Shown: positions 9,399 to 18,210 of the stretch, piece by piece
Numbering within the stretch: position 1 is the first letter of the stretch
How the letters are laid out: each line of letters starts with the position of its first letter
NCBI GenBank assembly: GCA_947493955.1
Contig: CANLSQ010000003.1
Location: 372,001-436,000, forward strand
From: an uncultured Sphingomonadaceae bacterium
GTDB lineage: Bacteria > Pseudomonadota > Alphaproteobacteria > Sphingomonadales > Sphingomonadaceae
Length of the DNA stretch: 64,000 nt
Direction of reading: 5' to 3'
Notes under the pieces: model-generated
Databases searched by the model: none
What the model was told of the DNA's origin: nothing
Seen by the model: only the letters and a program-made list of their open reading frames with translations
Position numbers and translations under genes: made by a program

Positions 9399-10588
9399 TC
9401 GACTGGGATGCCTTGGAAACGGCCAACAGGCCGCTAAACGCCTTTACCGATCTTGATCGGAACGCGACGGGTAGTGCCGGACCTCTGGCCGGGGTCACCA
9501 TCGGAGTGAAGGGCAATATCGCGGTTAGAGGCATGCCCTGGACCGCCGGCTGCGAACTCTATCGTGATCGCGTTGCCAGCGAAGATGCTGCGGTGGTTGC
9601 AGCGCTACGAGCGGCTGGCGGGACCATGATCGGAATGCTGAACATGGAGGAGGCCGCGCTTGGCGCTAAGACTGATAATCCATGGTTCGGCAAAACATAT
9701 AATCCGCACAAGGAAGGTTATACGCCCGGCGGCTCATCTGGCGGAAGCGGGGCAGCGGTTGCGGCTGGTTTATGCGATGTCGCGTTGGGCACGGACACAA
9801 TGGGGTCTGTGCGGATACCGGCTGCTTACTGCGGGGTGTACGGATTTAAACCCGCACAATCGGCGATTAGTCAGGATGGTTTGGAGCTGGCGGAACAATC
9901 GTTGGACTGCATCGGACCGCTAGCTCGGAACTTAGACCTGTTGGAAAAGACCGCACGGGTCATTAGCGATTTCGGTGAGGACAAGGCGGCAACCGGGTCG
10001 TTGGCGACGCTGGTCGAAACAGGGGTTGATTGCGAACTGGAAGTTATCGAAAATTTCCGCGATATCATGCGCTGGGCAGGGGAAACCATTGCCGTGGCGC
10101 AGCTCAAACATCCCTTGTCGCGCATTCGGTTTGCCGGGTTTATAAAAACATCGAAAGCCATGGCGGCCCATTTTGCGGACGAAGATCAGAGCAAGCTTTC
10201 TGATGGTTTGAAAAAACTGCTCGCCTATGGGCCGAAACGCAGCACTGCTGACTGGAAAGAGGATCAGGCGATTCTCGAACAGACCTCTGAAACAATGCAG
10301 ATTCTGGTTTCAAAACACGGTTTTTGCATCTTGCCGACCGCCCCGCAAGGTGCCTTTCCGCATAGCGAAGATGCACCGGCCAATCAGGCTGATTATACCT
10401 GTCTTGCCAATATTGCAGACCTTCCCGCGATTACCATTCCGTCCGGTTTTAACGACAATGGCATGCCTTTGGGGCTTCAGATTTTAGCGTCAAAAGGATG
10501 CGAGGCGGATCTATTTGCTCTGGCGCGAAAGCTGGACGAGAAGTTACGCGGTTACCGTCGCCCCGAAACCTATTTGGAAACCACATAA
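9395..10588 (+). CDS. Amidase signature family hydrolase
   Basis: 397 residues, at the short end for amidases (usually 430-500). The Ser-cisSer-Lys triad is visible: the lysine in GVKGNIAV, the middle serine in GGSSGGSGAAVA, and the nucleophile serine in TMGSVRIPAAYCGVYGFKP. The C-terminal part PAITIPSGF and GLQILASKG is intact, so the shortness comes from the middle, not from truncation. It starts at GTG overlapping the ligase stop (GTGA). The family hydrolyses linear amides. In this operon it could release a carboxylate from an amide-linked group before or after CoA activation. Confidence 0.9.
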   Translation: MIDWDALETANRPLNAFTDLDRNATGSAGPLAGVTIGVKGNIAVRGMPWTAGCELYRDRVASEDAAVVAALRAAGGTMIGMLNMEEAALGAKTDNPWFGKTYNPHKEGYTPGGSSGGSGAAVAAGLCDVALGTDTMGSVRIPAAYCGVYGFKPAQSAISQDGLELAEQSLDCIGPLARNLDLLEKTARVISDFGEDKAATGSLATLVETGVDCELEVIENFRDIMRWAGETIAVAQLKHPLSRIRFAGFIKTSKAMAAHFADEDQSKLSDGLKKLLAYGPKRSTADWKEDQAILEQTSETMQILVSKHGFCILPTAPQGAFPHSEDAPANQADYTCLANIADLPAITIPSGFNDNGMPLGLQILASKGCEADLFALARKLDEKLRGYRRPETYLETT

Positions 10589-10601
10589 GAGGAGAGAAGC
10601 C

Positions 10602-10907
10602 ATGCGCATCATTGTATTGTTCAATCTGAAAGAAGGCGTTGATATTGCTGAATATGAAGAATGGGCGAAGACGCGTGACATTCCGACCGCCAGCGCGCTG
10701 AGTTCAGTCACTTCCTTCACCGTCCACAAGGCCACCGGCCTGTTCGGTTCGGATGATCCGTCGCCTTACGAATATTTCGAGATTATCGACATTACCGGCA
10801 TGGATGAATTTGTCGCCGATGTATCTGATCCCGAATTTCAGGCGATGGCCGCACCGTTTCAGGATTATGCCGATGGTCCACAATTCATACTGACAGAAGA
10901 CCTCTGA
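10602..10907 (+). CDS. RedY/HapK-like small dimeric alpha-beta barrel protein
   Basis: 101 residues. The start ATG follows a good AGGAGAG site. The MRIIVLFNLKEGVD opening and FEVHKATGLFGSD-like segment (here FTVHKATGLFGSDDPSPYEYFEIIDI) match the small RedY/HapK proteins known from prodigiosin-type gene clusters, which have an EthD-like ferredoxin fold. Biochemical function in the family is poorly defined. Here it lies in a degradative operon, with the following SDR beginning in its stop codon. It might be a cyclase, decarboxylase-like or chaperone-like partner acting on a reactive intermediate; that is a guess. Confidence 0.75.
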   Translation: MRIIVLFNLKEGVDIAEYEEWAKTRDIPTASALSSVTSFTVHKATGLFGSDDPSPYEYFEIIDITGMDEFVADVSDPEFQAMAAPFQDYADGPQFILTEDL

Positions 10908-11710
10908 TGTCTGGCCGGTTTGCAGGAAAAACCATTGTCGTCACCGGTTCCGGCAAGGAAAAAGGGCTGGGGCAGGGCATATTGCAGCGCTTCGCCGATG
11001 AAGGCGCCAATTGTGTGGTTTCGGACCTCACAATCGGTGATCAGGAAGAAGGCGTGGCCGAAGAGTTGCGCGGGCGTGGTGCCAAAGTGGCGACCATCGC
11101 CTGTGATGTCAGTGACGCGGCGCAATGCCAGGCTCTAGTCAATCAAAGCGTGGAAGCCTTTGGTGCAGTCGATATTTTCGTCAACAATGCCGGTATCGGG
11201 TTTATGATGAAACCACTTCTGGAAGTCGATACAGCGAAGGAATGGGATCAAGTGCTTGCGGTCAATCTGTCAGGTGCCTTTTACTGCACGCAGGCTGCTG
11301 CCAAAGCGATGGTGGCCGCTGGTAATGGCGGACGGATTATCAATATCGCTTCGCAGGCCGCGAAAACCGGTTTCCCTCATCTGCCGGCCTATGTCAGTTC
11401 GAAGCACGGCATGGTCGGTCTGACCCGGGCGAGCGCGGTGGAACTGGGCGCGCATGGCATAACGGTGAACGCGGTCTGCCCCAATCATGTGACCACCGGT
11501 CTGGGCGCGCAGCAGAATGAGTATTTTTCAAAGCTGCTCGGCTTTGACAGTGTCGAAGCCTATCTGGCCAATATGAGCAAGAGCAATCCGATGGGGAGGC
11601 CCGGCCTGCCATCAGACACGGCCGCTGCCTGTGCGTGGCTGGCGAGCGAGGATGCCTTTTATGTGACGGGAGAGGCGCTCAACGTCTCTGGCGGAGAGGA
11701 AATGCACTGA
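10907..11710 (+). CDS. Short-chain dehydrogenase/reductase
   Basis: 267 residues, a classical SDR. The N-terminal nucleotide-binding glycines are in VVTGSGKEKGLGQGI, the structural NNAG motif is present, and the catalytic set is seen in INIASQAAKTG and YVSSKHG. The start overlaps the stop of the HapK-like gene (TGATG), and its own stop overlaps the start of the GFA gene. It would reduce or oxidise an alcohol/ketone with NAD(P). The insertion with lysines in the glycine loop (GKEKGLG) resembles the family variant that also includes some enoyl reductases, but the YxxxK motif argues for a normal SDR. Confidence 0.9.
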   Translation: MSGRFAGKTIVVTGSGKEKGLGQGILQRFADEGANCVVSDLTIGDQEEGVAEELRGRGAKVATIACDVSDAAQCQALVNQSVEAFGAVDIFVNNAGIGFMMKPLLEVDTAKEWDQVLAVNLSGAFYCTQAAAKAMVAAGNGGRIINIASQAAKTGFPHLPAYVSSKHGMVGLTRASAVELGAHGITVNAVCPNHVTTGLGAQQNEYFSKLLGFDSVEAYLANMSKSNPMGRPGLPSDTAAACAWLASEDAFYVTGEALNVSGGEEMH

Positions 11711-12129
11711 TGCACTATGCCGGGGCCTGTCATTGCGGTGCACTCACGCTGGATTTTCGCAGCGAAAAATCGCCGGCGGAACTTGGCGCAAGAACTTGCC
11801 AATGTTCGTTTTGCCAAGCGCATGGTGCTTCATGGACATCCGATCCTGAAGGCAATGTCGATATCACATTGGACGGCCCGGTTTCCCGATACCGCTTCGG
11901 AACGAAAACCGCTGACTTTCTGGTTTGCGCCAACTGTGGTGTTGTCCCGGTAGTCGTCAGTGAAATTGAAGGACAGTTGCGCGGCGTAGTCAGGGTAAAC
12001 TGCCTAGAAGAAAGCGCAGTCTTTCTCGCGCAGGCTGCCCCGATGGACCTCGATGGAGAAATATTGGATTCACGCCTGGACCGACGGGCGAAGGGCTGGA
12101 CACCGGCCACGATCAAGGACAAAAACTGA
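11710..12129 (+). CDS. GFA / CENP-V family zinc-binding protein
   Basis: 139 residues from ATG 11710, which overlaps the SDR stop. The GFA fold is shown by zinc-ligand cysteines in order: CHCGAL near residue 8, CQCSFC near residue 31, and CANCG near residue 72. Family members bind zinc; a few react with S-hydroxymethyl-glutathione, while most have no known reaction. The close coupling to SDR and deacetylase genes suggests a step with a small thiol or aldehyde intermediate, but this cannot be decided from sequence. Confidence 0.87.
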   Translation: MHYAGACHCGALTLDFRSEKSPAELGARTCQCSFCQAHGASWTSDPEGNVDITLDGPVSRYRFGTKTADFLVCANCGVVPVVVSEIEGQLRGVVRVNCLEESAVFLAQAAPMDLDGEILDSRLDRRAKGWTPATIKDKN

Positions 12130-12130
12130 T

Positions 12131-12997
12131 ATGCAGGAAGAACGAATGGATTGGCCAGACGGCGCGAAGATGGCGCTGAGCATTGTCGTCAATGTCGAGG
12201 AAGGCAGCGAGATGACCGTTGCCCGCGGCGACCGCGGGATGGAGCCGGTAGACGAACTCGGCATCCATATAAAATCGCCAATCCGCAATTATGGCAATGA
12301 AAGCAATTATCTTTACGGCATCAAGGCAGGCGCGCCGCGTATCGTGAAGCTGCTCAAGGAATATGAGATCATGGCAAGCTGGACCGTGGCCGCCATGAGC
12401 CTTGAAAACCATCCCGAAATCGGCGCGGCGATAGCGGACATGGGTCATGAGCCGGTGAGCCATGGCTATCGCTGGGTGCATCAGTTCAAGATGGACGAGG
12501 AAAAAGAGCGCGAGTTTATTCGCAAGGCTGTCACGTCGATTGAAAAGACAACCGGTACGCGCCCCTATGGCTGGCTGTCGCGCTATTTCCATACCGATAA
12601 CACCCGGCGTCTGCTGATCGAAGAGGGCTTTGCTTATCATATGGACGACTATTCCGGTGACATTCCGTTCTGGGACAAGGAAACGGTGCCGGAAAAACCG
12701 ATTGCGATTGTACCCTATCAGCTTGATAGCAACGATATGAAAATGTGGACTGACCCGGCGATGACGCCCCAGCAATGGTTGGACTATGCCAAGCATAATT
12801 TTGACCAAGTCTACCGCGAAGGCGAAGAGGGTAACCCGAAAATGATGTCCCTTGGCCTGCATTTGCGGATCATCGGCCGACCAGGCCGGATTTGGGCATT
12901 TGAAGAATTTCTAAAGCATGTACGGTCGAAGAAAGATGTCTGGGTAACCACCCGCCATCAGATTGCCCAGCATCTGGCGAAAGTTGATCCTCTATGA
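12131..12997 (+). CDS. NodB-fold polysaccharide deacetylase family protein, PuuE/allantoinase-like
   Basis: 288 residues from ATG 12131; a second ATG at 12146 has a better ribosome site (AGGAAG) and may be the real start, giving 283 residues. The NVEEGSE segment stands where the first NodB metal motif lies, and SHGYRWVH carries the paired metal histidines (H-x5-H). RPYGWLSRYFHTDNT matches the third motif region. There is no signal peptide, so it acts in the cytoplasm, unlike true polysaccharide deacetylases. PuuE-type members open ureide or amide rings. Together with the amidase in the same operon it hints at a nitrogen-containing or amide-linked intermediate. Confidence 0.85.
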   Translation: MQEERMDWPDGAKMALSIVVNVEEGSEMTVARGDRGMEPVDELGIHIKSPIRNYGNESNYLYGIKAGAPRIVKLLKEYEIMASWTVAAMSLENHPEIGAAIADMGHEPVSHGYRWVHQFKMDEEKEREFIRKAVTSIEKTTGTRPYGWLSRYFHTDNTRRLLIEEGFAYHMDDYSGDIPFWDKETVPEKPIAIVPYQLDSNDMKMWTDPAMTPQQWLDYAKHNFDQVYREGEEGNPKMMSLGLHLRIIGRPGRIWAFEEFLKHVRSKKDVWVTTRHQIAQHLAKVDPL

Positions 12998-13758
12998 CCC
13001 TGCGGCTTGAGAAAGAGGGCAAGGTCGCGCATCTGCTTATTGACCGGCCAGACAAGCGCAACGCGTTTAATCAGGCGATGTGGGAACTGCTGCCCGAATT
13101 GCTGGCCGATGCGATGATGGACGATGCGATCCGTGTTTTGATGCTGCATGCCAGCCGCAAGGACAGCGCCTTTTGTGCAGGCGCAGATATTGGCGAATTT
13201 GCGACCGGTTCCACTGATTCGGAATGGCGCGCACGCAATCAGGCAGCGATAGGCCGGGTCCAGCATGAGCTGGCGCAGGCACCAAAGCCAACCATTGCGA
13301 TTGTTGATGGCGATTGCGTGGGTGGCGGCTGCGGTATCGCGCTGGCCTGTGACATGCGGGTGGCCGGACCGAAAGCCCGTTTCGGGATTACGCCTTCGAA
13401 ACTGGGGCTGGTCTATCCGCTGCACGACACCAAATTGCTGGTTGACCTGGTAGGGCCTTCGCAAGCCAAGCGGATATTGTTTACCGGCCAATTGCTGTCG
13501 GCGCAGCAAGCGCTGGATATCGGTTTGATCACCCTGTTGGCTGATGATCCCTATGCCGAGGCGGACGCGCTGGCGGCCACGATGGCATCGGTCTCTTTGC
13601 ACAGCCAGACGATGAGCAAGGCGATCATAAAGCGTATATTGGACGGGCAAGCCGATGATGATGCGGAGACATCTGCTTTGTTCGACGCTGCCTTTGAAAG
13701 CGATGATTTCAAGGAAGGTGTCAGTGCGTTCATGGAAAAGAGAAAGCCGGAATTTTGA
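12994..13758 (+). CDS. Enoyl-CoA hydratase/isomerase family protein
   Basis: 254 residues of the crotonase fold. Visible are RPDKRNAFNQAMW, FCAGADIGEF (oxyanion loop) and VDGDCVGGGCGIALACDMRVAG with the second oxyanion glycine. The glutamate normally found after the GG-loop region is not obvious at one of the two catalytic positions (SKLGLVYP), so isomerase, hydrolase or hydratase activity are all possible. The start overlaps the deacetylase stop by four bases. It is the only crotonase in this operon and would act on the product of the PaaK-like ligase. Confidence 0.87.
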   Translation: MTLRLEKEGKVAHLLIDRPDKRNAFNQAMWELLPELLADAMMDDAIRVLMLHASRKDSAFCAGADIGEFATGSTDSEWRARNQAAIGRVQHELAQAPKPTIAIVDGDCVGGGCGIALACDMRVAGPKARFGITPSKLGLVYPLHDTKLLVDLVGPSQAKRILFTGQLLSAQQALDIGLITLLADDPYAEADALAATMASVSLHSQTMSKAIIKRILDGQADDDAETSALFDAAFESDDFKEGVSAFMEKRKPEF

Positions 13759-13759
13759 T

Positions 13760-14662
13760 ATGACACATGCCTTGCAACATGGTTCGATATTGGGCGGTGT
13801 CGCGACGGTTCCTGATCTGGAAGCGGCGCTGAAAGACTATCGTGATGTATTGGGCATGGAAGTTGTTGAAACAGGGCCGCTGAGCGATGATCTGGCGCAG
13901 GGGTGGAATTGTCCAGGCAGCGCTGGGGCTCCGATGGCGGTGCTGCAACCGACCAGCGGAGCCGATTGTTTCATTCGTTTGGTTGAACAGCCCGATCATC
14001 CGGATTTCAAGCCGACCACCACTTATGGATGGGCGGCTTATGAACTGACAGTCGAGGATGTATTTGGCTGGCCTGACCGACTGAAAGGCAGCGGCTTTGA
14101 TATTATCGGGCCGCCGAAAGAGCTGGAGGGGTTACCCTTTTTCGTGCCGATGCAAGTTCTCGGAACCGGCCGGGAAATGGTCTATCTCAACGAAGTGCGC
14201 GAAGATACGCCTTCGACCGATTTGCCCAAGGCCCGGTCGCTGACCGACCATATTTTCATAGTGATATTGGCGACGCCGGATCGTTCGGGAACCGTGGATT
14301 GGTATCGCGACCAGCTGCATTTGACGGTGGGCGATACCTATACGCTGGAATATAGTATGATCAACGACGCGTTCGGGAAGCCTGCGGGCACGGTATCTGA
14401 TCTCACCATGGTCCAGAATGACCGATTGCCGATTGTCGAGGTGGATGATTATCCGGAAGAGGCGATGTCGCGGCCGAGACACGGCGGCATGTTGCCGCCG
14501 GGCAATGCGCTGGTGACACTGGCTGTCGACAATCTGGATAAGATCACAATTGACTGGATCGCACCGCCAAAGGTGCGGGCAGGGCCGCTATATCGGGAAC
14601 GCCGGACCGCGACGGCACTTGGTCCGGCTGGGGAATTGCTGGAACTGATCGAGATCGGTTAA
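13760..14662 (+). CDS. Two-domain VOC (glyoxalase/extradiol dioxygenase-like) protein
   Basis: 300 residues, starting at ATG 13760 just after the hydratase stop. Two VOC modules are seen: about 5-130 (LQHGSILGGVATVPDLEAAL) and about 150-300 (LTDHIFIVILATPDRSGTVDWYRDQL, ending in GELLELIEIG). The His at the start of each domain and the late Glu are compatible with a metal site. The two-domain layout matches extradiol dioxygenases and some isomerases. It is the last gene of the operon and ends 15 bases before the stop of the convergent AhpD-like gene. No hairpin terminator was found there. Confidence 0.8.
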   Translation: MTHALQHGSILGGVATVPDLEAALKDYRDVLGMEVVETGPLSDDLAQGWNCPGSAGAPMAVLQPTSGADCFIRLVEQPDHPDFKPTTTYGWAAYELTVEDVFGWPDRLKGSGFDIIGPPKELEGLPFFVPMQVLGTGREMVYLNEVREDTPSTDLPKARSLTDHIFIVILATPDRSGTVDWYRDQLHLTVGDTYTLEYSMINDAFGKPAGTVSDLTMVQNDRLPIVEVDDYPEEAMSRPRHGGMLPPGNALVTLAVDNLDKITIDWIAPPKVRAGPLYRERRTATALGPAGELLELIEIG

Positions 14663-14677
14663 CTGCTGACCGATGGT

Positions 14678-15271
14678 TTAGCGGCGATGCTGTCCCGCCT
14701 GCCATTGATCAGGCGAATAGAGCGTGCTCGCAGAATCAAACGGCTTGTCCTCAAGCTCCGTTGCAAGGCTGTCATTCCACCGGTTGAGAAAGCCGAACAT
14801 GCTAATCACGGCCATAATCTCGGTTTTCTGGCGTTCGTCATAATAGGTGTCAAGCGCGGCGAAATGCGCGTCGGTTGCCGCATTGGGCACCTGTCCGGCG
14901 GCAAAGGCTAGGTCCAGCGCCGCCTGTTCGGCTGCGCTGAACAGGTCGCTGGATTGATAGTCCCAGACCGCTTTCACCTTCTCCTCATCCACGCCGACAT
15001 CCCGGGCGCCCAATGTTGTATGCGCCTTGCAATATTGGCACCCGGCCGCCGCGCTGACCACCGCTCCGATCAGGCGTTTCAAGCCATTATCGATTGCGCT
15101 GTCGCCATAGATCACGCTTACCAGCCCCCGAAATGCACCTAGCAATTCCGGCCAGTGCGCCATGGTCATCACCGAATTGGGAACATAGCCCATCAGGTTT
15201 TCAGAAAATTTGAGAGCGGCCTGCGTCTCATCAGGCAATTCATCCATGGTTAGCGGCGTGATGCGGGTCAT
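14678..15271 (-). CDS. Carboxymuconolactone decarboxylase / AhpD-like family protein
   Basis: 197 residues, all-helical. The AhpD-type redox motif is visible in AAGCQYCKAHTTLGARD: the CxxC pair plus the following histidine. Family members are alkylhydroperoxidases or lactone decarboxylases; with the CxxC present the peroxidase branch is favoured. It is the last gene of the eight-gene minus-strand operon that starts near 20078, 29 bases behind the YCII gene. In a pathway with oxygenases it could remove organic peroxides. Confidence 0.87.
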   Translation of the reverse strand: MTRITPLTMDELPDETQAALKFSENLMGYVPNSVMTMAHWPELLGAFRGLVSVIYGDSAIDNGLKRLIGAVVSAAAGCQYCKAHTTLGARDVGVDEEKVKAVWDYQSSDLFSAAEQAALDLAFAAGQVPNAATDAHFAALDTYYDERQKTEIMAVISMFGFLNRWNDSLATELEDKPFDSASTLYSPDQWQAGQHRR

Positions 15272-15300
15272 TTTCGGATCTCCTCAGGGATTATGAAGGC

Positions 15301-15603
15301 CTACCATATCTTGCCGCCAATCCAGTCGCCAGCGGCGGCGGTAAATTCCGTAATGCGAATATCGGCCCAGATATCTGCGTGAAAATAAGGATCGGCTTCC
15401 AGCTGCGCACGGGCATCTTCTGCTGTCTCGGCCTTGACGATCAACAACGATCCTACGGTATCGCCCTGCGCGTTTTTAAGAGGTCCTGCGACAAACAGAT
15501 TATCAATGGTCTTTTCGATATGGTCAAAATGCGCGCCGCGTGTGTCGAGGCGCTTTTGTTCGGTGCCCGGTTTGTCGGTGCAATAGATGGCAAAGGCCTT
15601 CAT
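15301..15603 (-). CDS. YCII-related small protein
   Basis: 100 residues with a ferredoxin-like YCII fold: MKAFAIYCTDKPG, the R-x-x-H-x-x-H segment TRGAHFDHIEK, and DPYFHADIWADIRITEF. YCII proteins contain a putative His/Asp active site and occur as muconolactone-isomerase-like or dehalogenase-associated proteins. The start codon overlaps the alpha/beta-hydrolase stop by four bases, so they are translationally coupled. Function here is unknown, probably isomerisation or handling of a pathway intermediate. Confidence 0.85.
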   Translation of the reverse strand: MKAFAIYCTDKPGTEQKRLDTRGAHFDHIEKTIDNLFVAGPLKNAQGDTVGSLLIVKAETAEDARAQLEADPYFHADIWADIRITEFTAAAGDWIGGKIW

Positions 15604-16406
15604 GGTCTCGTCCTGTCCAGAAATTTCAATATTTCCGTTGCCGTTTTTTCTGCTGCTTCGTCAAGGACAGCGCACTTGATATCCAGCCGCTCAATGATTG
15701 TAACGCCAGGCATGATGTCGGCCGCATGACGGGTTGCGTCCAGCAGTCCCGATTGCGAGGCCAATATCATCGTCTCGTGCGTGATCGTCGGTAATTTTGC
15801 GTCAACATCATAGCTGAACGCCGCATGGAAGGCCTTGTTCATCAATCTTCCGGGGCGCAATTGCTCGGTGAACATCTCAAAGCTGCGCTCCAGCGTCTGG
15901 CTCTCGATCCGTTTGGTCATTCCGCGCTCCCATGGTCCTTCAAGGCAAGAGAGTTCGGGTGTGATTGCGAACGTCTTGGCGCTGGCGTTGAGAAATTTGG
16001 CGCTCGTTTCGGCATCAAAGGCGGGCACGTCTACCAGTGCCAGACGCCGGACTTTTTCGGGCGCGGTCAGCGCCATTTCAGCCGCAACAAGATTGCCGGT
16101 GTGAAAGCCCATCAGGTCGACCCGTCCGCTACCCGACTGTTCCTCGACCACCGCCATCATCGCCGCGGCATATTCCTCTATGACCGGTTCTTCCTTGAAA
16201 GCGTCGGAGCCACCATGGCCGGGAAAATCCGGCGCAAAGACACGGCGATCCTGCGCGAGATGCGGCATGATGGTGGTAAAGGCGAGCCCGCTAAACGGGG
16301 CCGGATGGAGGCAATACAGGTCCGGTTTTATTGGCGTGCCTTCCGGTGCAAGCATCCGCCAGTGTATTTGACCGAACGGGCCATCACTATAGCCCTTGCG
16401 GATCAT
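15600..16406 (-). CDS. Alpha/beta-hydrolase-fold protein with His at the nucleophile position
   Basis: 268 residues, cytoplasmic, with the full alpha/beta-hydrolase order: HPAPFSG loop about residue 34 (where HG-x-P is usual), the FPGHGGSD turn near 61, and the nucleophile elbow DLMGFHTGN. The elbow has histidine 102 (codon CAC) in place of the usual serine, and the C-terminal region (LDIKCAVLDEAAEK) has no histidine where the catalytic His is expected. It therefore should not work as a standard serine hydrolase. A paralogue with the same changes is at 21315-22268. It overlaps both neighbours by four bases within the operon led by the palindrome at 20099. Confidence 0.85.
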   Translation of the reverse strand: MIRKGYSDGPFGQIHWRMLAPEGTPIKPDLYCLHPAPFSGLAFTTIMPHLAQDRRVFAPDFPGHGGSDAFKEEPVIEEYAAAMMAVVEEQSGSGRVDLMGFHTGNLVAAEMALTAPEKVRRLALVDVPAFDAETSAKFLNASAKTFAITPELSCLEGPWERGMTKRIESQTLERSFEMFTEQLRPGRLMNKAFHAAFSYDVDAKLPTITHETMILASQSGLLDATRHAADIMPGVTIIERLDIKCAVLDEAAEKTATEILKFLDRTRP

Positions 16407-17746
16407 TCGCTGGCCGCGCCCAAACGCACCATTTGCTCGCGGTATAGCCGCCGCGTCAAAGGCATCATCAAAAACGGCACGAGGCCAAAGATGAGCGGTA
16501 CGGTTGCCACAGCATAGCGGAGATTATCTTCGCCAAATACACTGCTCGACAGTTCGCCAACTGCAATCGGGCCCAGCGAACCGAACCAGCTGATCGCCAG
16601 ATAATAGAGCGCGACCACCTGTCCACGGATTTGCGCAGGCGTGATGACGAGCAAGGATGTCACGCCGATGGCAGACACAATCCCAATACCGACCGTATTG
16701 ATACACAATATTGCAAAGGCCAATTCTGCGCTAGGCATGAACAAAGGAATGGCGGCGGTCGGCACCATGATGAAAAAGCCGATATAAAGGATGCGCAAGG
16801 ACGCATCCTGCACGCCTTTCTTTGTCCACCAATCGGAAATCGTGCCCATGATCATCATGTTGGCCGGGCCGATGATCAAGAGTGCGACGCCGTTGACAAA
16901 CGCATATTTCTGCGCCGACCATCCCCAGGTCCGTTCAAAGGTCGGTGCCAGAAAGCCCTGACTATAGGCGATGGTCGTCATGGTGCAGATAATCAGCACG
17001 AAGCCGATATAGAGGGTCTTGTTGCGCCAGATATATTTGAGGGCGTCGAAAAAACCGCTGCCGCTGATCACCTCTTCCGATGCGGCTACCGGACGCCGTG
17101 CCGGTTCTTTCATGAACAGGAAGAAGAGCGCAAAGATCATCCCGGGAAGGCCCACAATAATCAGCGTGAAACGCCATGGTGACAGCTCACCAAAAAAGGG
17201 TAGGGACTGACTGCCGCTCGCCGCGGTCCAGGCGATGATCGCACCACTCAGCAAGGAAGCGAGGCCGGCACCAATGGGAAGTGCCGAGGAATAAAAGGCA
17301 ATAGGTTTGCCGCGCTTCTCGGTCGGGAAACTGTCGCCAATCATGGAAAATGTCGCCGGGCTAAGCGTCGCTTCGCCGACACCAACACCCATGCGGGCAG
17401 CGAAAAGTTGAAAGAAATTTTTGGCCATGCCGGTCGCGACAGTCGCCGCAGACCACAAGGCAACCCCAATAGACACAATCCAGATGCGCTTGCCGCGGTC
17501 AATCAGCCAGCCCATGAAGATGCCGACAAAGCCATAGACCAATGTGAATGCGCTGAGCAGCCAGCCAATTTGCCGGTCGGACAGATCGAACTCCGCCTTG
17601 ATCGGTTCGATCAACAGACCGAGGATGTAGCGATCCACAAAGCTGAAAATATACGCGATGGTCAACATGACAACCAGAAACCAGCCTGCTGCGGCGCTGG
17701 GATAGGGTTTGGATGGAGCAGCGACCGCTTCGGTTTGACTGGCCAT
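16403..17746 (-). CDS. MFS transporter, spinster-like subfamily
   Basis: 447 residues with twelve predicted membrane segments. The first helix (GWFLVVMLTIAYIFSFVDRYIL) carries the FxDRY motif common in this branch, and the loop 2-3 motif is GWLIDRGKR, with MIGDSFPTEKRGKPIAFYSSALPIGAGLA following. Such inner-membrane carriers move organic anions or lipids. It is embedded between VOC and hydrolase genes with one- to four-base overlaps, so it probably imports the pathway substrate or a partly processed product. The operon promoter has the GTCCGGAC palindrome. Confidence 0.92.
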   Translation of the reverse strand: MASQTEAVAAPSKPYPSAAAGWFLVVMLTIAYIFSFVDRYILGLLIEPIKAEFDLSDRQIGWLLSAFTLVYGFVGIFMGWLIDRGKRIWIVSIGVALWSAATVATGMAKNFFQLFAARMGVGVGEATLSPATFSMIGDSFPTEKRGKPIAFYSSALPIGAGLASLLSGAIIAWTAASGSQSLPFFGELSPWRFTLIIVGLPGMIFALFFLFMKEPARRPVAASEEVISGSGFFDALKYIWRNKTLYIGFVLIICTMTTIAYSQGFLAPTFERTWGWSAQKYAFVNGVALLIIGPANMMIMGTISDWWTKKGVQDASLRILYIGFFIMVPTAAIPLFMPSAELAFAILCINTVGIGIVSAIGVTSLLVITPAQIRGQVVALYYLAISWFGSLGPIAVGELSSSVFGEDNLRYAVATVPLIFGLVPFLMMPLTRRLYREQMVRLGAASE

Positions 17747-18198
17747 TATTGCGCGTCCGGGATGAGATAGATGACCACCAGATTATCATCGAAATCGACA
17801 ATACCAATCTCGCGCCCGATGCGCCCGTCATGGGTTTCAAGCCGTCCTTCTTCATACACTTTCAGGCCCAGTTTTCGCGCGCCTTCCATCACCGCATCGG
17901 GATCCGCGACATCCAGCACGATCGCACCGCGCCGAGGATGGGGGACAGGTTCCAGAGGAACGTTCTTGACCTCGGACAGAGCCATGACCCGCGGCTGGCC
18001 GGGGAGCGAAAGGATCGAAAAGCCGATTTCTGCTTCCTTTGGTATTTCAAATACCGGAAAGGAATAGCTGTCGGGATTATGGCCTTTGCGAAAGGTCTCT
18101 TCGAACCCCAGCACATCGCGGTAAAAAGTCAGCGCCCGGTCGATATCGGCCACGACAAAATTGCCGCGCTGAAATCGCGTCTGTTGTTTCTCACCCAC
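17746..18198 (-). CDS. VOC family protein (glyoxalase-like)
   Basis: 150 residues, one VOC unit with two beta-alpha-beta3 modules: QRGNFVVADIDRALTFYRDVLGFE at the N-terminus and RRGAIVLDVADPDAVMEGARKLG in the second half, ending in NLVVIYLIPD. Metal ligands are not all evident (the first position is N rather than H), so it may be a binding protein, isomerase or dioxygenase. Its last base is shared with the MFS gene start region, and it follows the MDR gene by 12 bases in the same operon. Confidence 0.85.
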   Translation of the reverse strand: MGEKQQTRFQRGNFVVADIDRALTFYRDVLGFEETFRKGHNPDSYSFPVFEIPKEAEIGFSILSLPGQPRVMALSEVKNVPLEPVPHPRRGAIVLDVADPDAVMEGARKLGLKVYEEGRLETHDGRIGREIGIVDFDDNLVVIYLIPDAQ

Positions 18199-18210
18199 TA
18201 ATATTCTCCC

